64,000 bases of DNA from Pyricularia pennisetigena (GCF_004337985.1 NC_043744.1:4499417-4563416), one strand, 5' to 3'; shown: positions 45,801-57,734, counted from the first letter of the stretch. Notes: generated from the sequence alone by a model not told the origin. Program-made: numbers and translations.

Positions 45801-48800
45801 TGGGCTCCTATGGTACGATGTTCTTTTCGTCACAGGCGCGGTGTAGCATCGTTGAAGCTGTTATCCAGGGCAAGGCTTTTGTGAGGCGTTTTTCACACGA
45901 AGATGATATACCCCCGCAACATGGTAACTGTGGTATGCATTTCTGAGACCCCTGCTCGCTTTGACAAGGACTTCAAGGCCCGCCTCCTTTCTGTTCGAGT
46001 CCACCATATGACCAGCAGCCTGTGCAGGCGTTCGATGTCTCCTCTCCTCACCAAGGACCAAGGACTAGCCATAGTTCCCGTATCGTGGTTTGGAGTTTTG
46101 TCAGATACGGAATCTTGCCCTAAACGAAGATCCTAGCCCGGCACGGCCCCCCGGTCCGGGGTTAATCGACATAGGAGTAAAGAGGCACGCCAACTTTCAT
46201 AGGCATTTGGTTTTGTGCGGCTGAGAATAGTCGCATTGTTTTGTATCTTGTTTTTTTTGCTCAATCGAACTCGACGCAGCGTCAGCTCACGCCATTTGTG
46301 TAACAGCTGTCTCTTCTTGCCACTCATAGCCAGCATGTTGGTTGTTGGTTAAAGTTTCACCGCCAAGCGCTGTCAGGCTCCGCCTCCACTGGGCTCTGGC
46401 AAGCAAACCGGCCCGCCTCCCCCGCTGTTGGATACGGATGCTTTCTTGAGACTTTTTTCCCACCTCTTGAAAGATCTCCTTCAGCTGCTCTATAGACTCT
46501 AACCGAGTTACCAGTTCTGGTGGCCCAGCGGTCTAGTTACATTGCCTCAACCTCCACTTCTTTCAGGTGATCCTGAACCGATGTTTTATTGCGCACCACT
46601 TTCTGCCTGGCCTCCCATGGTTAGCCATGCCCAAAGTCGCCACATACAAGTCACACAAACGCCAAATCTTGTTGGCTTATACTTTCGCTCATTGGTGTCG
46701 GCATTGCTTCCGACCCCGGAGCCCCCTCCTGCTAATAAGAGACCCTGACACTCCGTCCGAGCTTGCTGTCACAAAGAAAAAAAAAATACACACAGACCCT
46801 GATAGCACGGGATAATAGCTCCACGTGATATCCACCAAGCTCACACAGACCATGTCGCATCCCGCAGATGAAATAGGTCATGTGATCTCCCACAGGGCCA
46901 ACATTTGGCCTCCCTCAGTGGGGGGTGTGTCCTCTCGAACCGTCCTGCGCTAGCCTCGGTGAGTTCAAACCATCCCTGGTTACCTAGGCTTGGATGCGTC
47001 AGGTTGCAACTTCGAATTGGAGGGGCTTCCTTTTACCGGAGGATCAGCGAAATAGCAGAAGTTCCGGGCATCAAACTGGCTTCCAGGATTTTACTTTGAG
47101 AAAAAAAAAAGTCAAAAAAATAAGGGAGGGCACCGCACGGTGACAAGGTCATGTACCGTATGTGGATGCTGCCACGGCAAACTTTGACACCTCCTTGGCC
47201 CCCAATAACTCTACAAGCCTGTTAGTTGCAGAGTCGTCATTGACGTGGCAGTGACCGCCTCGGTCCCGAGATCCAGGATGAAATGATAGTGATGGTCCCA
47301 TATCAAGTCTTGGGGGTTGTCTTTTCGAGATCGGTTTTCCTAGGTTCCTATCTTGGCTGACACTTCTTTCTTTTCTTTATGGGGGTATAACCAACACATG
47401 CACCTCGAGGCAATTGCGTCCTTGTAGGAAATACAGGACTACTGCAGGCAAGATGTTCGAGGGCAGAGAGCCCCTGTCGCTCAGATTGGCAATCCATCTG
47501 CACTGTCACTGTGATGTGTGATGGGGACAGGGTTGGGGATTGTTTGCGTTGGAGGGGCTTTCCGGCCGGTGTGATGGACAAGGGTCTATAAAAAAAGTGA
47601 TGCCTGTGGTGGTGAAGCAGCAGCCAAGAACCTGTTAAGCCTGCGTGCAAATGGAGTTGGACTTGCAGCAAGGTGCATCATCTTCAAGTCAGTAGACTCG
47701 AACAAAAAGCAGGGCTATCAAAAGTGAGGGCGTGTTCAGGTCCAACTGGTAGTGAACGGCGAACAAGTTGAGATGGACCCCATGGCCCATCGGCGGGGGC
47801 AAACATCCGTACCAGCCAAGCCAACAAACAACAACGCACATTGACCTAGCTTTCTGCATAACGTATAACATAACCTGTGCATCAAAACACAACCGACAGT
47901 TACGGAGTTATCCCAGTTCCAAGAAAACCTCTCCCCCAGACTAGGCACAACTGCCCCAAGTGGCGATGGGTCACCAAGCACATACAAAACAAGACACTGA
48001 CCAAAAGCCGTCATCCAAAATCAAGGCCCGTCCCGAGGACTCGGCAGCTAATCAGACGAAACCAACCCCCCTCCCCACCTCCCTTGAGGATGATGGTAGT
48101 TACTTTCAGCTACTGCCGTCACATCGGATCTACAGAGCTACTGCACGTCTGACGGATTGGGTAACGTCTTCGCCGTGGCAGTTATTTGTTGGTTGTCAGA
48201 TATCACAAAACAAACAGAGACCCGGCATACGGCATCAGAACAATAAAGTGAGTGACATGCACCCATGATACATTTGTTGGTGGCCACCCTTGATCAGTTG
48301 TTGCAAAGGAGAAATCTCGGAGTTGAACCGAAAAGAAAAATCACAAAAAAAAAAAAAAAAAAGAAGCAAGGCCTAGTCTCGGGAATAGTTCTCGACGTAT
48401 ACCTTTCGTATTTGGGCTCCCTGCAACCTTCATCACAGCCCAACGCCACGCCTTGGATCTCCCTGATCTGCGCTTATCCATTGGCCCTATCCCGAGGGGT
48501 GTTGTGTTGGTATTGCATTGTGGATTCGTTCAGTTTACTTTACTGAGCTAGGGCTTTGGCGATACGGCCCGAGAGCAGGCAACTACCGTATGTGCACCCC
48601 GCGGCCCTGGCTTGTGAGTTCTTTCTGTTTGTCTTCACAAAAGTCCAAACAGCTGTCATTTGTGGGGTATGATAAGCATCTGGCGCCTAAAAGGTAGTCA
48701 TGGTCTACTCGAACCTGGTAGCTATCCTGGGGAGGGAGGGGGGTGCGTCTTTACACTGTAGTATATCCAGTGATACCAACTTACATGGAATGACCATTCT

Positions 48801-49775
48801 GGGGGTGTCTTGTTGTCATGTGAGGGAGACTGCTCCAGGCCAGGGCCCTGAATCCCGTTGCCAAATCCGTCTAGAATATTTCTTTCATGCGGGGATTCAA
48901 ATAGGCTCGTAGTGGTGTATATACGGGGGTCCCCAGCCAGGTCGTACGGTTAACGCACAGAGGAGAGCCAAGTACTTCTACTTTGCTTTCTGCAACGGCC
49001 TTTGTTTGTGGAAGAAAAGCCCCGAGCCAGTACTAGTTCTATCAAGTACCGGTTCGAGGGACAGCTAGTGCCAGGGGTGCAGGGGCGTGTGCTAGACTCT
49101 CAGGGCTTGATTAATACTTTGAGTGGAAAAATATTAAAGGGTCGAACCAGACGAGGGCGACGTGGTTAGGGAGCATCAAAATTATAGCATCGCGTACTCC
49201 GCTATTTCAAGCGAACAATGTTGTACCTGACACCCTTTTACCGGTTGTTTGCCATGTTCATGGTGAACCAAAATGTAATTCCTTGGCTGCTGAGTTGTCA
49301 CAGGGTGTATCTACAGTAAAGTCAGTGCGGGACTCTTGACCGTTCTGTCAAGGCAGACAAGTCTCCTGTCTTGCCGTTAGATTGGCTTGAATGGGCGATT
49401 TGCCAAGCTCGTTGTGTATTGTGATGTACAACTAACTATTCGGGCAGAGAAATGTCCAAGGCCGATTACCCCGTTTGTAAAGACATAATTGTATTTCTGC
49501 ATATATTGTCTCCTCGATAGTTGGCCGCTTGAAAGATGATAACGGTATGCCTCAGTTAAAGTCCGCTTAACCCATGTGCTTGAAAGCACAGTGCAATTTG
49601 AAAGATGTGTAATGAGACGACAAACGTAGGGTACATTGACAGCATTGAATAACCCTCGATACTGTGGGGCAACATGATTATGAAGTTCATGTGCCATTTG
49701 GTACATCACTCTTGCCTGTCGACTATAAGTATAATAGCCTTTTCATAATCGCTTTCCGAGGAGAATAGCCGACCT

Positions 49776-51233
49776 CTACACGAACCCCATCTGCAACAGC
49801 CGGTTCCCAAACTCAATCAGATAGTAATCAAGATAGACCAGCCCATGGTCCCAGTACTGATGTCTATCAGACTTGTTCCTGTTGGCAGTGGCATGTTTGA
49901 CGATGGCCTCAAAAGTCTTGTTCTCTTCGACGTCTCGCACCTTGAACAGCTCTCCTTCATCCGCCGCAGCAAATGTCGCCTTCTCTTGCGCAAGACACAG
50001 TACCAATGTGTCATCAACAATATCAACCGCCGCCTCGTAGTAACGCTGAGCGAGGTTGTACCTATCCTGCCCGGCCAGCGCCTGCGACAGCACCAAGAGC
50101 CCATTGGCTGCGATGACACCCGCAGAGGCGTCCCGTAGCGGCCCAACCTCGGTAGCCTCCGGGTCGAAGGGCGCATCAAAATCCCACAGCGGCACCCATT
50201 TACCCTTGGTCCGGCCGTCCTCGCCGCCGTCGACGACAGGACGGTACACGCACAGCGGTGCCGTATCAAGCCGGCACAGGAAGTACTCGGCCAACCCGCA
50301 CGCGGCATCTAGGAATTCTTGGTCCCGAGTCCAGACAAAAGTCTGCGCGAACCCGAGGATGCCCCAGGCCTGGCCCCGCGTCCACGTCGAGTCGGCCGCG
50401 TAGCCCTGTGCGGTCCTGCGCTCCTTAACCTCGCCGGTCCGGGGGTCCAGGTTGGCAACGTGACAGGTGCTGTAGACCTCGCCCGTATAGGCACCCGGGT
50501 CCCAGCAGCCACCCGTCTCGGTCCGGAAGAGGGTCTTCTTCACTGTACGGGCGTGCGCGGTGGCGGCGTCGGCCAGGGTGCCGTCGCCCGTGTGGGCGGC
50601 CGCGTAGTAGAGCAGGTCGAGATTGCACATGCTGTCGACGATGACGAGAAAATCGTCGTCTAGACTGCTGATGTCGACACCGTCCTGGACCAGGCGGTCC
50701 CAGGAGCGGATGGCACCGACGGTGGCATTGAAGCGGCTGTGCAGGCCCCGGGCGGCTGTCAGGACCGAATCCAGGGCGGCGCTGTCGTGCAAGAGTTCCC
50801 AACGCCGACGCATAGAGGGTTGGATCATGAAGGACATGTCGTGGGTGTCTGTGCGAGTGGCCGTCTCGTGCAGAGGCTCGGACCATTTCTTTCCCAGACT
50901 TTCCAGGTGCTTGATGAGTGGCGCAACGGGTATCTTCTGGGCATTGCCGTTTCCAGGGGATGACACATTCAAGCTCCCGGGCCAGCGGATGGCACGCTCG
51001 AGCAGCGCATAGATCTGGCCGGGAAAGAAGCCACACGTCCAAAAATCCTTGTCGCGCAACTCCCACCTACCGTTTGCCGAAGGGCCAGACTGCAAAACAT
51101 ATTCGGGGTATTTGGTGGGCGGGTCATTGTTGTCCTGAAGAGCGGTTGTTGCAGTGCGGACTACTTTGGCAACAATGTTGTCCGAATAGAGCTCGTTCAG
51201 GCGACAGGATGTAGATTGTGGTGTTGCTGCCAT
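49776..51233 (-). CDS. Unsaturated glucuronyl hydrolase, GH88
   Basis: This is a single-exon frame of 485 aa with ATG at 51231-51233. The (alpha/alpha)6-barrel family signatures are clear: RWELRDKDFWTCGFFPGQI (about 56-74), HDMSFMIQPS with Asp132, VDSMCNLDLLYYAA with Asp200, and DSTWTRGQAWGILGFAQ. Asp132 and Asp200 correspond in position to the two catalytic aspartates known in the family. The enzyme hydrates the double bond of 4,5-unsaturated uronyl residues left by polysaccharide lyases, releasing a keto acid that isomerises. No signal peptide is seen, so it is likely intracellular and acts on imported oligosaccharides. No lyase or uronate gene lies beside it here. A CTGCCTAGGTAGGCAG inverted repeat lies 87-102 bp upstream of the start. 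Confidence 0.92.
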   Translation of the reverse strand: MAATPQSTSCRLNELYSDNIVAKVVRTATTALQDNNDPPTKYPEYVLQSGPSANGRWELRDKDFWTCGFFPGQIYALLERAIRWPGSLNVSSPGNGNAQKIPVAPLIKHLESLGKKWSEPLHETATRTDTHDMSFMIQPSMRRRWELLHDSAALDSVLTAARGLHSRFNATVGAIRSWDRLVQDGVDISSLDDDFLVIVDSMCNLDLLYYAAAHTGDGTLADAATAHARTVKKTLFRTETGGCWDPGAYTGEVYSTCHVANLDPRTGEVKERRTAQGYAADSTWTRGQAWGILGFAQTFVWTRDQEFLDAACGLAEYFLCRLDTAPLCVYRPVVDGGEDGRTKGKWVPLWDFDAPFDPEATEVGPLRDASAGVIAANGLLVLSQALAGQDRYNLAQRYYEAAVDIVDDTLVLCLAQEKATFAAADEGELFKVRDVEENKTFEAIVKHATANRNKSDRHQYWDHGLVYLDYYLIEFGNRLLQMGFV

Positions 51234-51961
51234 GGTGAGGGGTTGAGGATGAACAGATATGGAAAGTCACAGATGGATTGCATGACGAAAAGGAGTGAGG
51301 GGCTACAAGGTAGCAGCTGCCTAGGTAGGCAGACATGTGCGCAGTAACCGTTCCATTATTGACGGCTTACATATATAGGTAGGTACGTGCCCACTACTTC
51401 AGGGATTGTTTTTTTTTCATTATTGGATGCAACTCAAAGGGAAAGAAGCAGAGAGTACTGTAAGGAACTGGACGAGTTGGCGATGAGGCAAAGCGACGAG
51501 CAAGTGGAGTTGCTGTGGCGCCATGACTCCACCCCCGCAGTGCAGTCCCGCAATTCGATTCGACAAGATTTGTCGTTGGGCGACATGGCTTCCTGGATCA
51601 ATTCAATCGCGTGTCTGTCGCGATTCTTTGAATTTTTCCCTAGCAACCGACCGCACCTCTCAGTCCCCAGTCGCTCACTCAAACATTGATTCACTCACTC
51701 AATCAACCTTTGGTTCGACCATCTCATTTTACCTTTTTCTTTTCTTTTTTTTCACATGACTTGCGTTTGCATACACAAGACATCGTAAACTTGTCACCCT
51801 TGATGCGACTTCCAGGCTTCGTCGCATTAGACCACTTTGGGGAAGTGTAGGATTAATTGGCATGTACACACACCAGGTAACTTGCTTACTGGTTTAGGAA
51901 GTGCCCAAACACTGTCAAGTAAATTGATAGTACCGCACAACAAGGACTCAACTCGCATAGT
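51234..51961. promoter_or_regulatory. Divergent promoter region, GH88 / ORC1
   Basis: This 728-bp region carries CTGCCTAGGTAGGCAG at 51320-51335 and TAGGTAGGTA near 51376 on the GH88 side. A T-rich tract lies around 51719-51753. No MluI-box (ACGCGT) was seen for ORC1. Confidence 0.5.
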
Positions 51962-54492
51962 ATGCCTCCAACTCCAGGATCCAAACGGCAAAGGAAACCC
52001 GCACCTGGCATCTCACGCGAGGACTCTGACGACGAACTCGGAGACGAGGATCTTCCGTGGGAATGGATATACGATGATGATGGTCTCCAAAAGCGCCAGC
52101 GGGAGGATGATGCCGGTGCAGATGATGGAACTACACCTCGCAAACGGAAACGGACGCAGCAGAACTGGAGTGGACCCAAGATTGTCGGTGCACGTATGGG
52201 AAACTTCGAGTGCCGCATAGGAGATACAGTACTCCTCAAGGCCGAGGGAGGCACCAACGAGGCCTGGGTCGGCCTCATATGTGAATTTGTCGACGAGGAC
52301 GGCGATGATGGCGAGAAGGCTGCTCACTTTTTGTGGTTCTCTACCGAAAGGGAGATTCGCAATAAAGAGAAGAAACGGACAGACTTTTTACCGGTAAGAT
52401 TTACCGTTACAGTTTAAGCATCACGTCCTGAAAATAGGGAGTTGTTTGTTGGCTTGGTTCGCTAACTCGAACCACTAAAGAACGAACTCTATGTCTCACC
52501 ATCATGGGACGTCAACCCGCTCGCTGCAATAAACGGCAAGGCCATAGTCATGTCACAAGCGGCTTTCCTGAAAAAGTACCCCAACAGCAAGGTTCCTCGG
52601 AGCTCAAAAGACTTTGGCAAAGTCTTTATATGCCGCCGGGGCTGCAATACCCGCACGGCCAGCTACACAGAGGAGTTTGTCTGGGAAGATATATATCACG
52701 GGACCGAAGCGGACGTACTCAGTCTGGGTGAGCGGATCAAGACGGAGACCAAAGCCACTCGTGCTCGCCGAAAGACCAAGGCGCCGTCCCCCGATGTCTA
52801 CGAGTTTCGTGATGACAACGATGGTGACGAAGATAGAACTCTAGCCAAGCTTCAAAGAACGCCCAAGAAGCCCCGAACTGGCCTTGCCGGCGCTGTGACT
52901 CCTAGCAAAGGTGGCCGTACTCCCAGTAAGCCAGCGACGCCGTCTTCTCACCGGCGGATAGTTGTGAAGAAGCACCTCGAGTTTACTCCATTAGCGACAC
53001 GCACCCTCTCACCCGCCCATCACCAGAACTCTCCCTTCCAGATCGCCCGCGCCCAGTTGCACGTAGCCTCGGTGCCGACCAGTCTACCCTGCCGGGAAGC
53101 CGAGTTCAGCGAGGTCTACTCGCACCTCGAAGCCGCCATCACGGACGGCGCCGGCTCGTGCATCTACATCTCGGGCACGCCAGGTACGGGAAAGACGGCG
53201 ACGGTGCGCGAGGTCGTTGCCTCGCTAGACCACGCGGTCCGGAATGATGAGCTCGACGACTTCATCTTCGTCGAGATCAACGGCATGAAGGTCTCGGATC
53301 CACATCAGGCGTACTCGCTCCTGTGGGAGGCGCTTAAAGGGCAACGGGTTAGCCCGGCGCAGGCGCTGGATCTGCTTGAGAGAGAGTTTAGTAATCCAAG
53401 CCCCAGGCGTGTTCCCTGCGTCGTGCTCATGGATGAGCTCGACCAGCTTGTGACCAAGAACCAAGGTGTGATGTACAACTTTTTCAACTGGCCCGGGCTA
53501 AGGCACAGTCGCCTTATTGTGCTGGCTGTTGCCAACACCATGGACCTGCCAGAGCGGACGCTGAGCAACAAGATTAGCAGTCGTTTGGGTAAGCTTACAT
53601 ATTGGTTATGGTACTATTATGATGTATTTTGAAGAATTGATTCTAAACTCATTACCTACTTATAGGCTTAACCCGTATCACCTTCCCTGGATACACCCAC
53701 GAGCAGCTGATGAAGATCATACAGTCTCGACTCGAAGGCGTGCCTGGTAACATCGTCGAGCCCGACGCTATCCAGTTTGCGTCGCGCAAGGTAGCTGCCG
53801 TGAGCGGCGACGCCCGCCGCGCCCTAGACATATGCCGGCGGGCCGTCGAGCTGGCCGAGGCCGAGGCGCGAGACATGGACGACGAGACGCCCGACACCCC
53901 TAGCAAGCGAAAACAAAAACAACAATCAACGGCGGATGATGACGCAGCCGCCAAGAAGAGGAAGAGGGGCGCCGGACGCGTCACCATCGACACGATCCGA
54001 CGCGCCATCGCCGAGGCGACATCGTCGCCGCTGCAGCAGTACCTCCGCGCGCTGCCCTTTTCGTCGCGGCTCCTTCTCGCCGCGTTGCTGGTGCGGGTGA
54101 CGCGCACGGGCCTGGCCGAGAGCACTTACGGAGATGTCCTTGAGGAGATGCAGCGTGCCGTGAAATTCGCCTCGGGCAGCCGGCAGGTCGAGTTGCTGGA
54201 CCGCCGCAGAGTCGACCCCACTGGCCGGTACATCGCAGATCCGGCGGCCGCCGCATCGGAAGAGGCTGGCGGATGGGTGAGCAGCAGCGCCAAGAAGAAG
54301 AAGGAACAGGTCATGCATAGGCTTGCCGGGCTGAGTCTCGCGGCGGTTGAGCTAACGGGGGCGGGCATTGTGAACCTCGAGGCGCATAGGGCGGAGAGGC
54401 CGAGCAAGATACGGTTGGCTGTCGGTGATGAGGAGGTCAGGCTTGCGTTTAGGGATGACCCTGAAATCAAGGCTTTGGGGCTTGTACTTTAA
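51962..54492 (+). CDS. ORC1: Origin recognition complex subunit 1
   Basis: The three exons are 51962-52393, 52481-53588 and 53666-54492, giving 788 aa. Donors are GTAAGA and GTAAGC; acceptors are AAG and TAG. An N-terminal BAH domain (about 60-190: GPKIVGARMGNFECRIGDTV, FLWFSTEREIR, then ELYVSPSWDVNPL and VFICRRGCN) binds nucleosomes. A basic, Ser/Pro-rich linker follows. The AAA+ ATPase domain has Walker A GTPGTGKT near 376-383, Walker B VLMDELDQL near 459 and the NKISSRLGLTRITF segment created by the second splice join. The C-terminal part is the lid and winged-helix region with an acidic/Lys-rich insert (KRKQKQQSTADDDAAAKKRKRG). ORC1 is the ATP-binding subunit that marks replication origins and loads MCM with Cdc6. 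BAH distinguishes it from Cdc6. Confidence 0.96.
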
Positions 54493-54999
54493 ATAATAGA
54501 ACATCTTTTGGTTTTACGTTGTTGCTGATTTGGCTAGACTATACAATCACTATAGAAAGTGCATCGATAGATAGGAGAGGCCACAGTTTGGCACAAGAGG
54601 CGTGGTTTTGTTTGACAATACTACGCATATCTAAATTCATAACTGCTTCAACGAATCCACTTCGGAGACGGCCAAAAATAAGAACCACGTTATCTGACAC
54701 ATAGATTCGACCAACTCAGTCCTAGCAGGCAAAGAGAGAGAGAAAAAAACGAGATCTATCTTGTTCGGTCAGATTATATTTCCTGGAAAGGGGTAGCGGT
54801 TAGTGGTGTGATGCAGAGAAGAAGAAAAAGAAAAAGAAAATAAAAAAAAAAGCCTTCCTGGATAGTTGCTAGAAGGGAGGAGAGTTTGGTGGGACTGATT
54901 GACTGATTGAGAAAAAACAAATGCCGCCCTTTATGCTGCAATAAAGCATTCATAAAGAGGTTTCCAGGCAAGAAGTTCTTCATGGTCATCCATAAGAGC
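54493..54999. other. Spacer between ORC1 and tRNA-Gly
   Basis: It contains the ORC1 3' flank and a purine-rich A/G tract at about 54820-54850. No coding sequence is seen. Confidence 0.5.
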
Positions 55000-55097
55000 G
55001 GCTACGTGGTATAACGGTCATTATTGCTGCCTTCCAAAATCGTGCAATCGCACAATGCCGTTAGCAGCAGACGCGGGTTCGACTCCCGCCGTAGTCA
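55000..55097 (+). tRNA. tRNA-Gly (anticodon TCC) with a 26-nt intron
   Basis: The cloverleaf was folded by hand. The acceptor stem GGCTACG (55000-55006) pairs with CGTAGTC (55090-55096) with one G-U, and the discriminator is A55097. The anticodon stem GCTGC (55026-55030) pairs with GCAGC (55064-55068). The loop CTTCCAA gives anticodon TCC at 55033-55035. The intron 55037-55062 follows position 37, the standard site, and contains a small GTGC/GCAC hairpin. The T-arm is GCGGG-TTCGACT-CCCGC (55073-55089), with B box GGTTCGACTCC at 55076-55086. The mature length is 72 nt. The D-stem has one T-T mismatch. It decodes GGA (and GGG by wobble). Confidence 0.92.
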
Positions 55098-55128
55098 ACT
55101 ACGGTACCACTACTGTGACAAGTTCTTC

Positions 55129-55142
55129 TTTTTTTTTTTTTT
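55129..55142 (+). terminator. RNA polymerase III terminator of tRNA-Gly
   Basis: A run of 14 T residues starts 31 nt after the tRNA 3' end, on the transcribed strand. Pol III stops at four or more T's. Confidence 0.8.
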
Positions 55143-55699
55143 CTGCTTAGTATTATTCTTTCCCCCTTCGCCTATCTGACTTTGCTCCACTTTGGTCACA
55201 AACCTTGGGTCCATTTAGGCCTCGTCTTCTTGTTCCCTTTCATACTATCATCACCCGCCAATCATTGCATGCATGTCAGCCAAAGCGGCACGTATATGCA
55301 ACAAAACTTCCATCAAAAGGCCCGAGAAGAAAAAAACCAACGCCGCCGGTTTGCCTTTCTCTGTGTGGTTTGTATAGGCAAACAGATAATCTGCCCTTGC
55401 GTAGCCCCTTGGAATTGGTTCTATACACTGAACGCCCTCGATACATTGTTCTTGTCTGCGTCGTGGAGAAATCTAGGGCGCCGGATGTTCTCCCATCGTC
55501 GATCTCTGACGCAGCTTACATTTACAAAATAACAAACAACATGGGAAGCATCAACAACCGTACATGGGCTCTGTCATGTAGTGGTAGTGATGCCCTTCAC
55601 ATCAGACAGTGTCTTTCGCAACGGATAGTGCCCAAAATTGTATGACACTTGTACATATTAGACTCTGACTACATATGGTGTTATACATTTGTTAATCTT
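55143..55699. other. Spacer between tRNA terminator and Prp46 3' end
   Basis: It holds the 3' flank of the minus-strand Prp46 gene. Overlapping open frames here have no family resemblance. Confidence 0.5.
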
Positions 55700-57232
55700 T
55701 TAGAACTTCCTCCTACCCAACGTAGGCTTCCAGTCAAGTGGGTGGGTCTCAGGTGTTGCCTCCATGTCCTCCTTCCATATCTTGATGGTCTTGTCGGCCT
55801 CGCCACAAATTAGACGGCTGCCGGACATGTCAAAGGTCGACGCGAAAATGCCCGACTCGGCCTGGAGCGAACCGGGCTGGGCAGTCGTGTCTAGCGACTG
55901 GAAGCGGTGACCAGTTTTCCAATCCCAGAAGCACATGGAGCCGTTGTCGGCACCTGAGAAGAAAACGTTCTGGTCGTTGACCGACAGCGTGTTGATGATT
56001 GCATTGTGGCCCTCAAAATTCTGCATAAAAGCCCCCTCGGGACACTTCCACTGCTTGATGGAGCCGGCGCTTCCCGAGGCAAAGGTGAACTCTGTTGGGT
56101 GCGTGGCCAGCGCGCGCACGCCCTTCTTGTGGTGAGTGAGCACTCCCATGGTCTTGCCAGCCGCAAGGTCCCACATGCGCACAGTCGAGTCCAGGCTGCC
56201 CGTAATGACTTGCGGATCCGCCTCCTGGCACACCAGATCCGATACGGTGCCGGTGTGCCCGCTCAGCACGTGGATGTTGCTACGAGTTCGCATGTCCCAA
56301 ACACGGGCCACACCGTCACGTCCACCCGTCACCAGCACGTCAAGGGTCGGGTGCAGAGCGAGCGTGTAGACACCACTCAGGTGGCCGTGATAGTGCCTGA
56401 TGACCTTGTTTGTCTCCAAGTCCCAACACTTGACCATCTTGTCCTCAGCACACGAGAAAAGGTACGGATGCCGAGGCGACACAGCCAAGCCCCGCACAGT
56501 CGAGATGTGACCAGTCAGCGTCAACCTCAGCCGCCCGCTCGCCAGATCCCAGATCTTGATTGTGCGGTCGCCAGCACCGCTAGCGAACCACTTGTTGTCG
56601 GGGTCGACTGCGAGGGCCCGCACCCAGCCCAGGTGTCCCGAGATGACACGCATCAGCTTCCATGGTCTGTGCCATTCGGGCTTGAGCTGCATGTTGAGCT
56701 CCTGCGCCCGTGCCAGAGTGAGCTGCTGCCCAATCACTGGTGGTCCCCTATCATTCTGTCTTTGTTGCTGTTTCTGCTCCTGGCCGCCCTGTCCTTCCTT
56801 GCTCGTGCCGCGACCCTTGAGGACGAGTGCACTCGACTGCGCAGCACCAGTCCCGTTCTGTGTTCTTGGGTTCGCTCCGCGTGTCGGGATGCCCTCTATC
56901 AACTTGCGCGACTTCTCCTCTTCAGGTGTGTCTGCCGACGGACCCGACGCTGCCGATTTTCTCGCCCCAGGCTTTTTCCTTCCTCCCGCAGCGGCGGCTT
57001 GTCTTGCTGCCAGAGCCGGCGGCAGCTCCCTGAGGTCTGCATACTCAGAGTTGAAGCGCAGGGCTAACGTGTCCCTGTCGAGGTCGCCATCGGTCGGTGT
57101 CGCCGGGTCAACTAGCTTTATGCGCTTGCGACTTGTGGGGTCGGTAAAGACATCCCTGGTCTGCTTTGCATTCTTGATGATCAGAGCCTGCAGCGCGGCG
57201 TCGGCTGGACCCTCGACCGAGTCTTGAGCCAT
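55700..57232 (-). CDS. prp46: Pre-mRNA-splicing factor Prp46/PRL1 (PLRG1), WD40
   Basis: This is a single-exon frame of 510 aa with ATG at 57230-57232. The first 185 residues are low in complexity except for a conserved N-terminal segment ([17 protein letters not shown]). Seven WD40 repeats then run from about 190 to 490, starting [22 protein letters not shown] with [10 protein letters not shown] and continuing with [81 protein letters not shown] and [16 protein letters not shown]. The ending [16 protein letters not shown] is the characteristic PRL1/PLRG1 tail. The protein belongs to the Prp19/NTC complex and sits in the catalytic spliceosome. It is divergent to the proteasome chaperone gene. 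Confidence 0.95.
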   Translation of the reverse strand: MAQDSVEGPADAALQALIIKNAKQTRDVFTDPTSRKRIKLVDPATPTDGDLDRDTLALRFNSEYADLRELPPALAARQAAAAGGRKKPGARKSAASGPSADTPEEEKSRKLIEGIPTRGANPRTQNGTGAAQSSALVLKGRGTSKEGQGGQEQKQQQRQNDRGPPVIGQQLTLARAQELNMQLKPEWHRPWKLMRVISGHLGWVRALAVDPDNKWFASGAGDRTIKIWDLASGRLRLTLTGHISTVRGLAVSPRHPYLFSCAEDKMVKCWDLETNKVIRHYHGHLSGVYTLALHPTLDVLVTGGRDGVARVWDMRTRSNIHVLSGHTGTVSDLVCQEADPQVITGSLDSTVRMWDLAAGKTMGVLTHHKKGVRALATHPTEFTFASGSAGSIKQWKCPEGAFMQNFEGHNAIINTLSVNDQNVFFSGADNGSMCFWDWKTGHRFQSLDTTAQPGSLQAESGIFASTFDMSGSRLICGEADKTIKIWKEDMEATPETHPLDWKPTLGRRKF

Positions 57233-57734
57233 CTTGCTGTTGCCAGCGCAGGTTTGCTGTGATCGGTGGCGAGCAATCCAGTTACCGCCAGTAGTATTTT
57301 GTAAAAACTCGCTGAACTCTGACTGACTGGGGCTGATGGCTGATGGCGGGGATCCAGGGTGTCGTGAGGTTATGTTGGTTCGACAATGGGATGATGGATT
57401 GATGAGGTCTAACGGCGATTCGCGACGCGCGCGTTGTCGACTTGCAGCTCAGCAAGTAAATTTTGGCTTAGCTTAGCTTCCCGGGGTTTGAGTGGCTGCA
57501 TACCGTGTGTTTGACAGTGTGTAAACAGTTAAAGCAGCTACCTCACCCCTCGCGCTGCCTGAAATGGAGCAGGAGCTCTGCCTCAAGTCACACTCGTCTG
57601 GCTCGCACCTTTGGTTTGGATTAAATTCGGAATTAAGTTGAAAAAACGATCTTGATCAGGCCGGCTACTGCCAGATATCTCCTATTTGATTTCTTCTGTC
57701 TTGATCCACGCATAACAGAAGCAAGCTGAACGCC
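57233..57734. promoter_or_regulatory. Divergent promoter region, Prp46 / Nas6
   Basis: This 502-bp TATA-less region lies between two housekeeping genes. It contains a short repeat of GCTTAGCTTAG near 57469, with no other obvious element. Confidence 0.45.

Larger units (their letters stand above)
31482..49775. other. 18.3-kb gene desert
   Basis: I find no protein gene over 18.3 kb. The longest open frames are under 180 codons, lack family motifs, and are often built from homopolymers or simple repeats. The flanking genes (RRM protein and GH88) both end towards the region. Contents include a (TC)n tract and TATA element at 32753-32830, T40 at 32994-33033, a TATATAAGG at 36826-36834, (CA)n at 38405-38427, A28 at 42846-42873 and A18 at 48345-48362. 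There are also many TACCTA/TAGGTA and TACTGTA palindromes and CT-rich leader-like stretches (for example 38935-39240). Base composition looks mixed rather than strongly AT-biased, so simple RIP-mutated repeat remains seem unlikely. No transposon domain, rRNA, tRNA or snRNA was recognised. It could hold long non-coding RNA, a very small peptide gene or a structural element. Confidence 0.7.

Noticed and set aside
31482..49775. Transposon or RIP-degraded repeat as the content of the desert
   Set aside because: No reverse transcriptase, transposase, long terminal repeat or terminal inverted repeat was recognised, and composition is not strongly AT-biased. A library search would be decisive.
56006..57067. 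353-codon open frame on the plus strand
   Set aside because: It is wholly antisense to the well-supported Prp46 gene, has no domain, and arises from GC-rich codon bias on the opposite strand.
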